A program made the translations under genes and the position numbers. Shown one piece after another: positions 17,003 through 25,249 of a stretch of 64,000 bases of DNA (position 1 is the first letter of the stretch; the number at the start of each line of letters is the position of its first letter). The DNA is from an uncultured Desulfobacterales bacterium (GTDB taxonomy: Bacteria > Desulfobacterota > Desulfobulbia > Desulfobulbales > Desulfocapsaceae): contig CALGIJ010000018.1 of the NCBI GenBank assembly GCA_937915545.1, forward strand, positions 62,001 to 126,000. Reading direction: 5' to 3'. The notes below the pieces were generated by a model. That model saw nothing but the letters and a program-made list of their open reading frames with translations. It searched no databases and was not told the DNA's origin.

Positions 17003-17769
17003 GGTGTGTTCTTCTCCTTGTGGAAGAGCTGGCTGAGGATGACGAGAATGAGCGACAGACCGACCATGATCGTCGCCAGGGCGTTGACCTCCGGCTTGAC
17101 CCCGACCTTGACCATGGAGAAGATCTTCAGTGGCAGGACATCGTAGGCCGGACCGGTGACGAAGGAGCTGACTATAACATCATCGAGAGACAGGGTAAAG
17201 GAGAGCAGCCACGAGGAGACCAGCGCCGGGCGCAGCAGCGGCAGCACCACCCGCCACAGCAGGCGGCTCTCCGAGGCCCCGAGGTCGCGGGCGGCATCGA
17301 GCAGGTGCGGGTCGAAGCCTTCGAGGCGGGCGGCAATGGTCACCACGGCAAAGGGCAGGCAGAAGGTGATATGGGCGAGCAGCAGCGACCAGAAGCCGAG
17401 GGCGATGCCCAGGGCGACGAAGAGCACCAGGAAGGCGATGGCGAGGATGATGTCCGGGGCCATCATCAGGGTCATCATCGTGCCCTGGAGGAGGCGGCGG
17501 CCGGGGAAGCGGTAGCGGATGAAGGCGATGGCCGCCAGGGCGCCGATGGCCGTGGCCAGGCTGGCGGCGGCGAAGGCGATGACCAGCGAGTGGCGGGCCG
17601 CCTCCATCAGCCCGGGGTTGTTCCACATGGCGACGAACCACTTGCCGGTGAAGCCTTCCCAATGCAATCCGTAGCGATTGAGGTTGAAGGCGTTGCCGAC
17701 GAGGATGACGATGGGCAGGTAGAGGTAGCAGAACACCCCGCCGAAGAACAGCAGCCGCAGACCCTTCAT
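16999..17769 (-). CDS. potC: Spermidine/putrescine ABC transporter permease PotC
   Basis: A 256-residue inner-membrane permease with six helices (first LFFGGVFCYLYLPIVILVGNAF). The cytoplasmic EAA loop DAARDLGASESRLLWRVVLP contacts the ATPase PotA. SFTLSLDDVIVSSFVTG is a PotC-typical segment. It pairs with PotB to form the polyamine channel. Start and stop overlap neighbours by four bases on each side, giving translational coupling. The start at 17769 is fixed by this overlap and by the first membrane helix. Confidence 0.93.
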   Translation of the reverse strand: MKGLRLLFFGGVFCYLYLPIVILVGNAFNLNRYGLHWEGFTGKWFVAMWNNPGLMEAARHSLVIAFAAASLATAIGALAAIAFIRYRFPGRRLLQGTMMTLMMAPDIILAIAFLVLFVALGIALGFWSLLLAHITFCLPFAVVTIAARLEGFDPHLLDAARDLGASESRLLWRVVLPLLRPALVSSWLLSFTLSLDDVIVSSFVTGPAYDVLPLKIFSMVKVGVKPEVNALATIMVGLSLILVILSQLFHKEKNTP

Positions 17770-18617
17770 TGCGGCCCCCTCGCTGTCGCCGCGCGGCGCA
17801 GCAGCAGGTGGTAGGCGGCGAGCATCAGGGCCATGAGGAGGATGAGGACGACGCTGGTCGCCGAACCCGCCGGCCAGTTGCGGGCGTTGAGAAACTGTTG
17901 CTGGATGAGGTTGCCGACGAGGAGTTGGCGGGCGCCGCCGAGCAGGGTGGCGACATAGAACAGCCCCATGGTTGGCACGAAGACGAGGATGCAGCCGGCG
18001 AACACCCCGGGCAGGCTCAGCGGCCAGACGATCGTGACGAAGATGCGCGTAAAGCCGGCGCCGAGGTCGCGCGCCGCCTCGACCAGCCGGTAGTCGAACT
18101 TGTCGAGGTTGGCGTAGAGGGGCAGGATCATGAACGGCAGCATGAGGTAGAAGAGGCCGAGCACTACCGCCAGGTCGGTATAGATGAGCTGCAGCGGTGC
18201 CTCGATCACCCCCAGGGCGAGAAGCGCCTTGTTGAGCAGCCCCTGCGTGCCGAGCAGGGTGCGGATGGCGTAGGTGCGCACCAGCGAGTTGGTCCAGAAG
18301 GGGATCATCAGCAGCACGAGGATGGCGGTTTTCCACCCCGCCGGCAGGCGCGCGGTGAACCAGGCGAAGGGGTAGCCGACCAGCAGGCAGAGCACGACGG
18401 TGACCAGCGCCAGCCTCAGCGAGCGCAGCATCACCTGCAGGTAGGCGGGTTCTGCGAGTTGGCGGTAGGCCTCGAGCGAGAGGGGCAGGCGCACGAAGTG
18501 CTGCGGGTCCTGGGTGAGGAGGCTGGCGCCGAGCAGCAGCAGGATGGGCAGGACGCCGAAGACGAACAGCCACGAGGCCACCAGGCCGATAACCACGCGC
18601 CGCGTCTTACTCTCCAT
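17766..18617 (-). CDS. potB: Spermidine/putrescine ABC transporter permease PotB
   Basis: A 283-residue permease starting MESKTRRVVIGLVASWLFVF and spanning the membrane about six times; EAA loop EAARDLGAGFTRIFVTIVWP. It has the longer first periplasmic loop (DPQHFVRLPLSLEAYRQL) that separates PotB from PotC. Together they import polyamines driven by PotA. ATG 18617 overlaps the end of potA by 11 bases. Confidence 0.92.
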   Translation of the reverse strand: MESKTRRVVIGLVASWLFVFGVLPILLLLGASLLTQDPQHFVRLPLSLEAYRQLAEPAYLQVMLRSLRLALVTVVLCLLVGYPFAWFTARLPAGWKTAILVLLMIPFWTNSLVRTYAIRTLLGTQGLLNKALLALGVIEAPLQLIYTDLAVVLGLFYLMLPFMILPLYANLDKFDYRLVEAARDLGAGFTRIFVTIVWPLSLPGVFAGCILVFVPTMGLFYVATLLGGARQLLVGNLIQQQFLNARNWPAGSATSVVLILLMALMLAAYHLLLRRAATARGPQ

Positions 18618-19701
18618 CGGACAGCACCACCTCCCAGCCCTTGACCCAGCTGACCTGGACCCGCTCGCCGACGCGGTAGTCGAAATCGGGATCGTCCTCG
18701 TCGAAAAACTCGCAGGCCTTGAGCACCGGGCCGTCGTCGAGGAGGATGGTGGTGTCGAGGGTCGAGCCGCGGTAGCTGCGCTCGACGATGGAGCCGGCGA
18801 AACAGGGGGCGACCTTGGCCGGACCTTCGCCGAGGCGCAGGTCTTCGGGGCGGAGGAGGAGATTGATGGCCTGGCCGGGGGCAAAGGGACGCCGTGTCTC
18901 GGCGACCACCGTCTGGCCGAAGATGTCGAGGCGCAGATGCTTCTCGTCGAGGCGATCGCGCACCGTCCCCGGAAAGAGGTTGATGTCGCCGATGAAGCGG
19001 GCCACGTAGAGGCTGCTCGGCTCCTCGTAGACTTCGCGCGGCGTGCCGATCTGGGCGATGCGCCCTCCCTCCATGACTACTACCCTGTCCGACATCGAGA
19101 GGGCCTCTTCCTGGTCGTGGGTGACGAGGATGAAGGTCATGTCGAGATCGCGCTGCAGCCGCTTGAGCTCGCCCTGCATCTCGCGGCGCAGCCTGGCGTC
19201 GAGGGCCGAAAGGGGCTCGTCGAGGAGCAGCACCCGCGGCCGGTTGACCACCGCCCGGGCCACCGCCACCCGCTGCTGCTGGCCGCCGGAGAGCTGGTGC
19301 GGGTAGCGCTGGGCGAAGCCGTCCATACGCACGTCACACAGCACCGTGGCGACGCGGCGACCGAGTTCGTCCCCGGCGACGCCTTTGAGGCGCAGGCCGA
19401 AGGCGACGTTCTCGAAGACGGTCATGTGCGGGAAGAGGGCGTAGCTCTGGAAGACGGTGTTGACCTGGCGCTTTTCCGGGGGCAGCGGGGTAAGGTCGGC
19501 CCCGTCGAGGGTGATTCGCCCCCGGTCGGGAGTCTCCAAGCCGGCGACGAGGCGCAGCAGGGTAGTCTTGCCGCAGCCGGAAGGGCCGAGCAGGGTGACG
19601 AATTCGCCATGGCCGACAGAGAGCGAGAAATCGTCGAGGACGAGATTGTTGCCGTAGGCCTTGCCGAGTCCGTCGATGTTCAGCAGAGAGTCTTCGCCCA
19701 T
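18607..19701 (-). CDS. potA: Spermidine/putrescine ABC transporter ATP-binding protein
   Basis: A 364-residue ATPase. Walker A is LLGPSGCGKTTLLR (about residues 37-50), Q loop VFQSYALFPHMTV, signature LSGGQQQRVAVARAV, Walker B VLLLDEPLSALD and switch His in ILVTHDQEEAL. The C-terminal 110 residues (LRPEDLRLGEGP and following) form a TOBE regulatory domain. Length matches E. coli PotA (378). ATG 19701 has an ideal GGGAGGT site; the frame upstream runs through AT-rich promoter DNA. First gene of the operon, behind a good sigma-70 promoter. Confidence 0.95.
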   Translation of the reverse strand: MGEDSLLNIDGLGKAYGNNLVLDDFSLSVGHGEFVTLLGPSGCGKTTLLRLVAGLETPDRGRITLDGADLTPLPPEKRQVNTVFQSYALFPHMTVFENVAFGLRLKGVAGDELGRRVATVLCDVRMDGFAQRYPHQLSGGQQQRVAVARAVVNRPRVLLLDEPLSALDARLRREMQGELKRLQRDLDMTFILVTHDQEEALSMSDRVVVMEGGRIAQIGTPREVYEEPSSLYVARFIGDINLFPGTVRDRLDEKHLRLDIFGQTVVAETRRPFAPGQAINLLLRPEDLRLGEGPAKVAPCFAGSIVERSYRGSTLDTTILLDDGPVLKACEFFDEDDPDFDYRVGERVQVSWVKGWEVVLSDGE

Positions 19702-19763
19702 TACCTCCCAAACCCTTGAAATAATAAAAATTAAATTGTAATACCAAGCACTTGAGTGGCCAT

Positions 19764-19793
19764 ACACTAGCTTACCGCCAGGCCATCTGTCAA
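19764..19793 (-). promoter_or_regulatory. Probable sigma-70 promoter of potABCD
   Basis: On the minus strand, a perfect -35 hexamer TTGACA (19788-19793) and a weak -10 TAGTGT (19764-19769) are 18 bases apart, 62 bases upstream of the potA start. The leader between them and potA is strikingly AT-rich for this genome. Confidence 0.5.
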
Positions 19794-19833
19794 TGACAAT
19801 TTCTCGTGCGGCAGGGCGCTCTCAGGGGGCGAC

Positions 19834-21882
19834 CTAGCGGCGCCTCTGGTCGAGAACCTGGCGGATGAGGCCGGCCATGTCGCGGCGGGTGAGGGGCTTG
19901 AAGGCGAAGCCGGCGATGCCCAGGCGTCTCGTTTCTTCGGCGGATATCTGGTTGCTGTAGCCGGTACAGAGGATGATCGGCAGGGAGGGACGCAGTTGCA
20001 GCAAGCGCCGCGCCAGGTCGACGCCGGTCATGCCGGACATGGTCTGGTCGGTGATGACCAGGTCGAAGAGGTCGGGCTGGTTGTGGAAGGTGGTCAGGGC
20101 CTCGAGGCTGCTGGTGCGTGTAGTGACCCGGTAGCCGAGGCGCTGCAGGAGCTGCTTGCCCATCTGCACCAGCATCTCCTCGTCGTCGACGAGGAGGATG
20201 TGCTCGCCCCCGGCGGCCGCCTTTTCCTCGAGTTCCACCAGGGGCTGCGGTTTCTCCATGGCCTGTGGCAAGAGCAGGGTGAAGATCGCCCCGCCTTCGG
20301 GGCGGTTGTCGCCATAGACCAGGCCGCGGCAGCGTTCGGCGATGCCATGGACGATGGCCAGCCCCATGCCGGTGCCCTTGCCGACCTCCTTGGTGGTGAA
20401 ATAGGGCTCGAAGATGCGCTCGCGCACGTCGGGCGCGATGCCGGCGCCGCTGTCGGCCACCGCCAGGCGCACGTAGGGGCCCGGGGGGAGACTGGCGGCA
20501 GGGCCGGAGCCTGTGCCGTCGAGGGTGACGTTCTCGGCGATGACAGTCAGGGTGCCGCCCTGCTGTTCCATGGCATGAAGGGCGTTGGTGCCGAGGTTCA
20601 TGACGATCTGGTGGAGCTGTGCCGGGTCGGCGAGGATCGGCCCGGCCTGCGGGTCGAGACGGAGGTCGATGGCGATGGTCGTCGGCAGGGAAGAGCGCAG
20701 CAGCTTGACCGCCTCCTTGATCAGCGGCACCGGCATCAGCGGCACCGGCTCCGTCGCCGACTGGCGGCTGAAGTCGAGGATCTGCTTGACCAGCTCCTTG
20801 GCGCGGTTGGCGGCCTTGAGGATCTGCGCCAGGTCGTCGTTGAGCGGCAGGCCGCGGCTGGCGTCGTCCTGGGCGAGTTCGGTATAGCCGATGACCGCGC
20901 CGAGGATATTGTTGAAGTCGTGGGCGATGCCTCCGGCGAGGGTGCCGATGGCCTCCATCTTCTCGGCCTGCTGCAGGCGGCGCTGCAGCTGTTCCCGCTC
21001 CGCCTCGCCCTTCTTTCTCTCGCCGATGTCGCGGATGAAGGCGAACATCTCCTCTTCTTTGCCCTGGCGGCGCTGCACGCTGATCTCGACATGAAGCGGA
21101 GCGCCGCATTTTTTGCGATGCACGCTCTCGAAGCGGAGATGCTCGCCGGCGAGGACCCTGGCAAGGTTTTTGGCTATTTCCGCCGGCTGGTGCGCCGACT
21201 CCAGGTTGATTATCGACATGGAGAGCATCTCTTGTCGGCTGTAGCCGCTCATCTGGCAGTAGGCCTCGTTGACCTCGATGATCTGGCCGTGGTGGTCGAG
21301 GCACCAGAAGCCGTCCATGGCGGTCTGCAGGATCTGCGCCGAACGCCGCTCGCTGGCCAGCAGAGCAAGGCTGCGCTCCTCGGCCAGCCGCTCCAGGTTG
21401 CGGTAGAGATAAGAGGTCTTGAAGATCAGCGAGAGCAGGCCGGAGAGTCCGCGCAGGGCTTCGAGGATATGGTGCATGCCCTTATCGTCCATGAGGTCGA
21501 GGAGGAGCAGCACGCCGTAGTTGTCCTTGTCAACGGTCAGCGGGACGACGAAGGAGCGGCCAAGTTCGAGATCGGCAAGCAGCTGGCCCGGGCCTTCTTC
21601 GCCGGGAACGAACATGGTCGGCTCGGCGCAGGCGGCCGCCTGCTGGATGAGCCTCCGGCACTCCGGCTCGGCGAGGAAGGGGGCGCGCCGCTCCGGGCAG
21701 GCGGCCACCAGGCGATAGTCGCCATCGGGCAGCCGCTCGCACAATGCGACGACGCGGGCGGCGATGATCTCCCTGAGCTGCAGGGAGATATATGCGCTGC
21801 AGGCCTCAAGGTCGGCGGCGTGGGCGAGGATGTTGCCGAGCAGGTCGTTCTTGAGGATGGAGAGGAGGATTTCGCTGCTCAT
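19834..21882 (-). CDS. GAF/PAS hybrid sensor histidine kinase of the corrinoid operon
   Basis: A 682-residue soluble kinase. Residues 1-190 look like a GAF-type sensory domain (VALCERLPDGDYRLVAACPE, RSFVVPLTVDKDNYGVLLLL). A PAS domain follows (about 200-310, MDGFWCLDHHGQIIEVNEAY) with a PAC-like end FAFIRDIGERKK. The kinase has GGIAHDFNNILGAVIGYTEL with the acceptor His, then VADSGAGIAPDVRERIFEPY and GKGTGMGLAIVHG for ATP binding, and a receiver (about 560-682) with Asp in LVITDQTMSGMTG. Start ATG 21882 overlaps the DUF1638 stop in an ATGA, so it is translationally coupled to the methyltransfer genes. No DNA-binding regulator is adjacent. Its kinase and receiver halves are paralogous to those of the kinase at 1299-5282. 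Confidence 0.88.
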   Translation of the reverse strand: MSSEILLSILKNDLLGNILAHAADLEACSAYISLQLREIIAARVVALCERLPDGDYRLVAACPERRAPFLAEPECRRLIQQAAACAEPTMFVPGEEGPGQLLADLELGRSFVVPLTVDKDNYGVLLLLDLMDDKGMHHILEALRGLSGLLSLIFKTSYLYRNLERLAEERSLALLASERRSAQILQTAMDGFWCLDHHGQIIEVNEAYCQMSGYSRQEMLSMSIINLESAHQPAEIAKNLARVLAGEHLRFESVHRKKCGAPLHVEISVQRRQGKEEEMFAFIRDIGERKKGEAEREQLQRRLQQAEKMEAIGTLAGGIAHDFNNILGAVIGYTELAQDDASRGLPLNDDLAQILKAANRAKELVKQILDFSRQSATEPVPLMPVPLIKEAVKLLRSSLPTTIAIDLRLDPQAGPILADPAQLHQIVMNLGTNALHAMEQQGGTLTVIAENVTLDGTGSGPAASLPPGPYVRLAVADSGAGIAPDVRERIFEPYFTTKEVGKGTGMGLAIVHGIAERCRGLVYGDNRPEGGAIFTLLLPQAMEKPQPLVELEEKAAAGGEHILLVDDEEMLVQMGKQLLQRLGYRVTTRTSSLEALTTFHNQPDLFDLVITDQTMSGMTGVDLARRLLQLRPSLPIILCTGYSNQISAEETRRLGIAGFAFKPLTRRDMAGLIRQVLDQRRR

Positions 21883-22466
21883 GGCGCTGCGGTGGGTAGG
21901 CGGGCGGTGGCGAGGGCGATGGCCTCGATGAGGTGGTCCAGGGCGACCGGCAGCACCTCCACCTTCATGGCGAAAAATTCCTCGATGTCGGCCAGTGTCA
22001 TCACTGGCGGCGGCTCCAGGCCGGTGTCGAGGTAGATGAGGCGCTTGCGGGTTTCGGCCATGAACTCCCGCGCCAGCTCTCGGTCGGCAAAACCCAGCTG
22101 ATTTTCGAAGACCTCGCGCCAGCGTCTCGTCCACTCGGGAAGAAAGAGGAAGGCCTGCTCATGGCGCAGGCGGCGGTACTCCTTGCGGCCGAGGAGCAGC
22201 TCGCCGCAGTTGGCCCCGGCTGTCCTGACGCAGCCAGGACGGCTGGCATCCTCGCGCATATGCGCGTGGCAGTCGCCGTAGACGAGGACGCACTGTCGCC
22301 CGGCCCTCTGCGCCAGCCAGAGGTGCAGTTCCTCCTCCAGCGCCCTGGGGCGCATATGCAGCATGGAGTCGAGGAACACCACCTCGGCTGCCGGGTAGCG
22401 CGGGGGAAGGAGGAGTTCGAGCTCGTTGCGCAGCACCGAACAGCAGAGAAAGGACAGTTCGTTCAC
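21879..22466 (-). CDS. DUF1638 family protein
   Basis: A 195-residue soluble protein matching the DUF1638 layout: CCSVLRNELELLLP, VFLDSMLHMRPRALEEELHL near the N-terminus, VLVYGDCHAHM with the family YGxC, then a Cys-rich stretch (PGCVRTAGANCGELLLG) and an acceptor-like FLPEWTRRW. The family is found next to corrinoid proteins and methyltransferases of anaerobes; the conserved cysteines may bind metal or corrinoid, but no activity has been assigned here. Its start overlaps the URO-D gene stop and its stop overlaps the kinase start, both by four bases. Confidence 0.75.
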   Translation of the reverse strand: MNELSFLCCSVLRNELELLLPPRYPAAEVVFLDSMLHMRPRALEEELHLWLAQRAGRQCVLVYGDCHAHMREDASRPGCVRTAGANCGELLLGRKEYRRLRHEQAFLFLPEWTRRWREVFENQLGFADRELAREFMAETRKRLIYLDTGLEPPPVMTLADIEEFFAMKVEVLPVALDHLIEAIALATARLPTAAP

Positions 22467-23485
22467 ATGCCCCCCGTATAGCTGGTGATTTTCCGGCTGA
22501 TGGCCTGCAGGAGCTCGGGCGGGGTGTCGAGGGGGATGTCCGCCCCGGCGTTGAGGAAGATGAAGCGGTAGTCGTCCTGGCGGTCGTGGAGAATGTCGTC
22601 GACCTTGGCCAGCGCGCGCTGCGGCGAGAGCCGTGCCAGGGCCGGGCCGTTGATATTGCCGAGGAGCAGCTTCTCCGGGCCGAGGAGGTGGCGAGCCTTG
22701 CCCAGCGGGTCGCGATGGTCGACGGCGTAGCCGACTACCCCCGGCAGGTCGAGGTAGTCCTCGAGAAAGGGCACCATGGGGTTGCCGCCGTGGTGGAAGA
22801 CGATCGGGCCGCGAACGAGGGCAAAGGAGCGCGCCATGGCCGGGAGGATGAGGTCGTCGATCATTCGCCGGAAGACGAGGCGCGGGTTGGTGAACATCGC
22901 CGGCACGGCGATGAAGGCGGCGCCGTCATGCAGCATGGCGTTGGCCAGGGCAGCGAAGTGGTCGATGCAGCGGGTGAGGATGGCCGCGGCGCGGTCCCCG
23001 TCGAAAAGGAGCGTCTCCAGCCACTGGTCGATGCCCATGACGATGGCCGGCAGGTCGACGGCGGCGGTGAGGATGCCGCATACCGGAACCTCGCCGTGAA
23101 CCCGCGCGGCAGTCGAGGCGATAGCCTGGCGCAGGTAGAGCAGGCTCGGGTGGTTGTCCACATCGGGCATGTCGAGGTCGAGAAAGGCCTCGGCCGAGCG
23201 TACCGCCGGCTTGCGCACGTTGGGGGCGTAATCGGGGAGGAAGATGACCTCGCTGCCGAAGGCCTCGGCCTCGAGTGGCAGGGCGAAGGGGGAGAAGAGG
23301 ATGTCCGGGGCGAAGCTGTCGTAGACCGCCTGCTGTCCGGCACCGTAGCTTTCAGCATCGCGGAAGTAGCGGCTCAGCGGGCAGCCGCTCAGCCGGGCGC
23401 CATAGAGGCTCAGGGCGAGGGTGAAGGGCGGTCGCGGCTGCGGGGTACCGGAAAGAGCGGCGAGGACCCGCTCCATGGAGGTCAT
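22463..23485 (-). CDS. Uroporphyrinogen decarboxylase-family methyltransferase-like protein
   Basis: A 340-residue TIM-barrel protein of the URO-D superfamily, the group that includes MtaA, MtbA and CmuA methylcobalamin-dependent methyltransferases. Visible segments are MERVLAALSGTPQPRPPF at the start, then SEVIFLPDYAPNVRKPAV, PIVFHHGGNPMVPFLEDYL, LLLGNINGPALARLSPQRA and the C-terminal NAGADIPLDTPPELLQAI. In zinc enzymes of this group the first motif is HxC and the last is GCxI; here they read HHGG and AGAD, so both zinc cysteines are missing. It may therefore bind rather than transfer a methyl group through zinc-activated thiol. True heme-pathway HemE is unlikely given the context and divergence. 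Encoded between the corrinoid protein and DUF1638 with overlaps at both ends. Confidence 0.82.
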   Translation of the reverse strand: MTSMERVLAALSGTPQPRPPFTLALSLYGARLSGCPLSRYFRDAESYGAGQQAVYDSFAPDILFSPFALPLEAEAFGSEVIFLPDYAPNVRKPAVRSAEAFLDLDMPDVDNHPSLLYLRQAIASTAARVHGEVPVCGILTAAVDLPAIVMGIDQWLETLLFDGDRAAAILTRCIDHFAALANAMLHDGAAFIAVPAMFTNPRLVFRRMIDDLILPAMARSFALVRGPIVFHHGGNPMVPFLEDYLDLPGVVGYAVDHRDPLGKARHLLGPEKLLLGNINGPALARLSPQRALAKVDDILHDRQDDYRFIFLNAGADIPLDTPPELLQAISRKITSYTGGM

Positions 23486-24138
23486 GGACGAGCCTCCTCG
23501 CCGAGCAGGCGGGCCATCAGCCCTGGCGCGTCGACGGCGTTGGCGGCGGTACCGTCCCCGCCGACCTCGGCGACCAGCTCCGGGCGCAGCTTGAACACCG
23601 CCCCGCCCACCGCCAGCTTGATATCGGCGCTCAGTCCGCGTTTCTCGAGGAGGTTACGGATCTTGGCGATATTTTCGGCGGTGGAGAGCATCATCGCCGA
23701 GACGCCGATAATCTTCGCCTCGTGCCGCTCGGCCGCCTCGACAAAGTCCTCGGCGAGGACGTCATTGCCGAGGTCAATGACCTTCCATCCGCCGGTGCGC
23801 AGAAAGATGGCCACCAGCTTGCGTCCCAGGGAGTGGTAGTCGTCCTCGGTGTTGCCGAGGATGATCGGGCCCTTTACCTCCGGCAGGGACTCCTCCTGCT
23901 CCGCCGCGCGCAGCAGCACCTCTTCGGCGATCTTGCCCGCCAGGTAGCCAGCGGCGAGGCTGATATGCTCCGCCTCCCAGCGACGTCCAATATCTTCCAA
24001 AGCCGGTTCGAGCAGGGTGAAGATGGTCTGGCGCCAGCCAAATGCCTCAGCGGAGCGGCACAGCAGGGTCATGGCTTGCTGCCGTTCGCCGATGAGGATA
24101 AGGTCGATGAGCAGTTTTCGGGGATCTCCTTCGTTCAT
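23482..24138 (-). CDS. Corrinoid (B12)-binding protein, MtaC/MetH-cap type
   Basis: A 218-residue protein with the two-part build of methyltransferase corrinoid proteins. Residues 8-85 are the helical cap (LLIDLILIGERQQAMTLLCR, then EDIGRRWEAEHISLAAGYLA). Residues 92-215 are the Rossmann cobalamin domain with an intact DxHxxG motif (DDYHSLGRKL) supplying the cobalt-binding His, followed by VIDLGNDVLAEDFVEAA, IIGVSAMMLST and KLAVGGAVF. It would carry a methyl group on cobalamin and pass it to, or receive it from, the URO-D-family protein. First gene of the operon; good GAGGAACC before ATG 24138. Upstream residues from 24225 are not protein-like. Confidence 0.9.
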   Translation of the reverse strand: MNEGDPRKLLIDLILIGERQQAMTLLCRSAEAFGWRQTIFTLLEPALEDIGRRWEAEHISLAAGYLAGKIAEEVLLRAAEQEESLPEVKGPIILGNTEDDYHSLGRKLVAIFLRTGGWKVIDLGNDVLAEDFVEAAERHEAKIIGVSAMMLSTAENIAKIRNLLEKRGLSADIKLAVGGAVFKLRPELVAEVGGDGTAANAVDAPGLMARLLGEEARP

Positions 24139-24248
24139 GGTTCCTCGCTGGTGGGGAGCGTTGCCGGCCCGGGCGGGGAGCTGGCGGCAGAGCCGCAGAG
24201 TGTGATTGGGACGGCGACCGCGCATTGCAGGGCAGGGCCGTTGGTATC

Positions 24249-24950
24249 TTATATCATCTTCGGTGTTTCCCCCGGTGAAGGCAAGGAGTTTTTCGGGGAG
24301 CCGAGCATATCGCCGTGCATATGGACGAGGAGCAGCACGCCATGGCGAAAGGACACCGTCGCCCTGGCGCCAGCCATGACATTGCTCACCCCCTGGCTGG
24401 AACCGGCCGTGAGGGTGGCCTCGACGAGGGGGTATTCGAAGCCGTCGAGGCTGATGCCAGCGGCATCGCCATGCAGGGCGAGCAGCGACACCCCCTGGCC
24501 GGCGGCGCCTTTGACGACGAAGGGACGGCCGGGGTGGAGGATATGGAGGTTGCAGCCTTCACCGGCGATGGTGATGGCCAGGGAGCGGTAGGCGGGGCTG
24601 GCGGCGGTGAGGACGTTGGCCAGGCTCATGTCCCAGCGGCCGCCGAGGGCGGCGAAGAGCACCAGGGGGTCGTCGCTTCTGACGAGGGCTCGGTCCAGGG
24701 CCAGTTGCAGGTCGGTGGCGTTCTTGCGCGAGGGGTGCGACTCGATTTCCACCTCCATCTCGCGGCAGAACTGCAGGGTCTCGGCGGAGACCGAGTCGAG
24801 GTCGCCGAGGAGCAGGTCGGGAATCAGCCCGAGCCGGCGGCAGTGGTCGGCGCCACTATCGACGGCGACGATGCGCGGGTTGCTGACGAGGTATTCGCCG
24901 AGGTTCGCGGGGCTGGCGAGCTCGCCGCCGAGGAAGATCAGGGTGGTCAT
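24249..24950 (-). CDS. thiN: Thiamine pyrophosphokinase
   Basis: A 233-residue enzyme that makes thiamine diphosphate from thiamine and ATP. Motifs: VAVDSGADHCRRLGLIPD followed by LLGDLDSVS (catalytic Asp cluster), ESHPSRKNATDLQLALD, and LVLFAALGGRWDMSLAN (the GxxGxRxDH-like segment). The thiamine-binding domain closes with LVEATLTAGSSQGVSN, which carries the conserved GxSN. Start ATG 24950 with GGGAG upstream. It stands alone, but the thiBPQ transporter and its TPP riboswitch at 42.8-46.8 kb supply its substrate, so the cell salvages external thiamine. Confidence 0.92.
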   Translation of the reverse strand: MTTLIFLGGELASPANLGEYLVSNPRIVAVDSGADHCRRLGLIPDLLLGDLDSVSAETLQFCREMEVEIESHPSRKNATDLQLALDRALVRSDDPLVLFAALGGRWDMSLANVLTAASPAYRSLAITIAGEGCNLHILHPGRPFVVKGAAGQGVSLLALHGDAAGISLDGFEYPLVEATLTAGSSQGVSNVMAGARATVSFRHGVLLLVHMHGDMLGSPKNSLPSPGETPKMI

Positions 24951-25249
24951 GACGTCTCCCGTGCTGTTGTCGCCCGGAGTCACGCGTGTGGCGAGTCTTT
25001 CCCGAGGCAGATGGTAGCATTGTGCCAATGAGTATAGCGGTCGGGGCAGGGGAATTCAAGAGAGAGGCCCTGACGACCGGCCAGGCGGACCTGGAAGGGT
25101 CGATTTCGCAGCAAAAATCGTTGAGTTACGCTCCTCTCTATGATAGGTTGGGCCGGCGGTGCGAGAGTGAGCGCCGTATCAAGTACAGATTTCACGGGGG
25201 AAAGGCGCCGCCGTCCGCCCCCAGCGCACCCCGAGGAGAACAAATACCC

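Noticed and set aside
25121..25144. TTGAGT and TATGAT as promoter of the exported protein gene at 25250
   Set aside because: The spacer is only 12 bases, too short for sigma-70.
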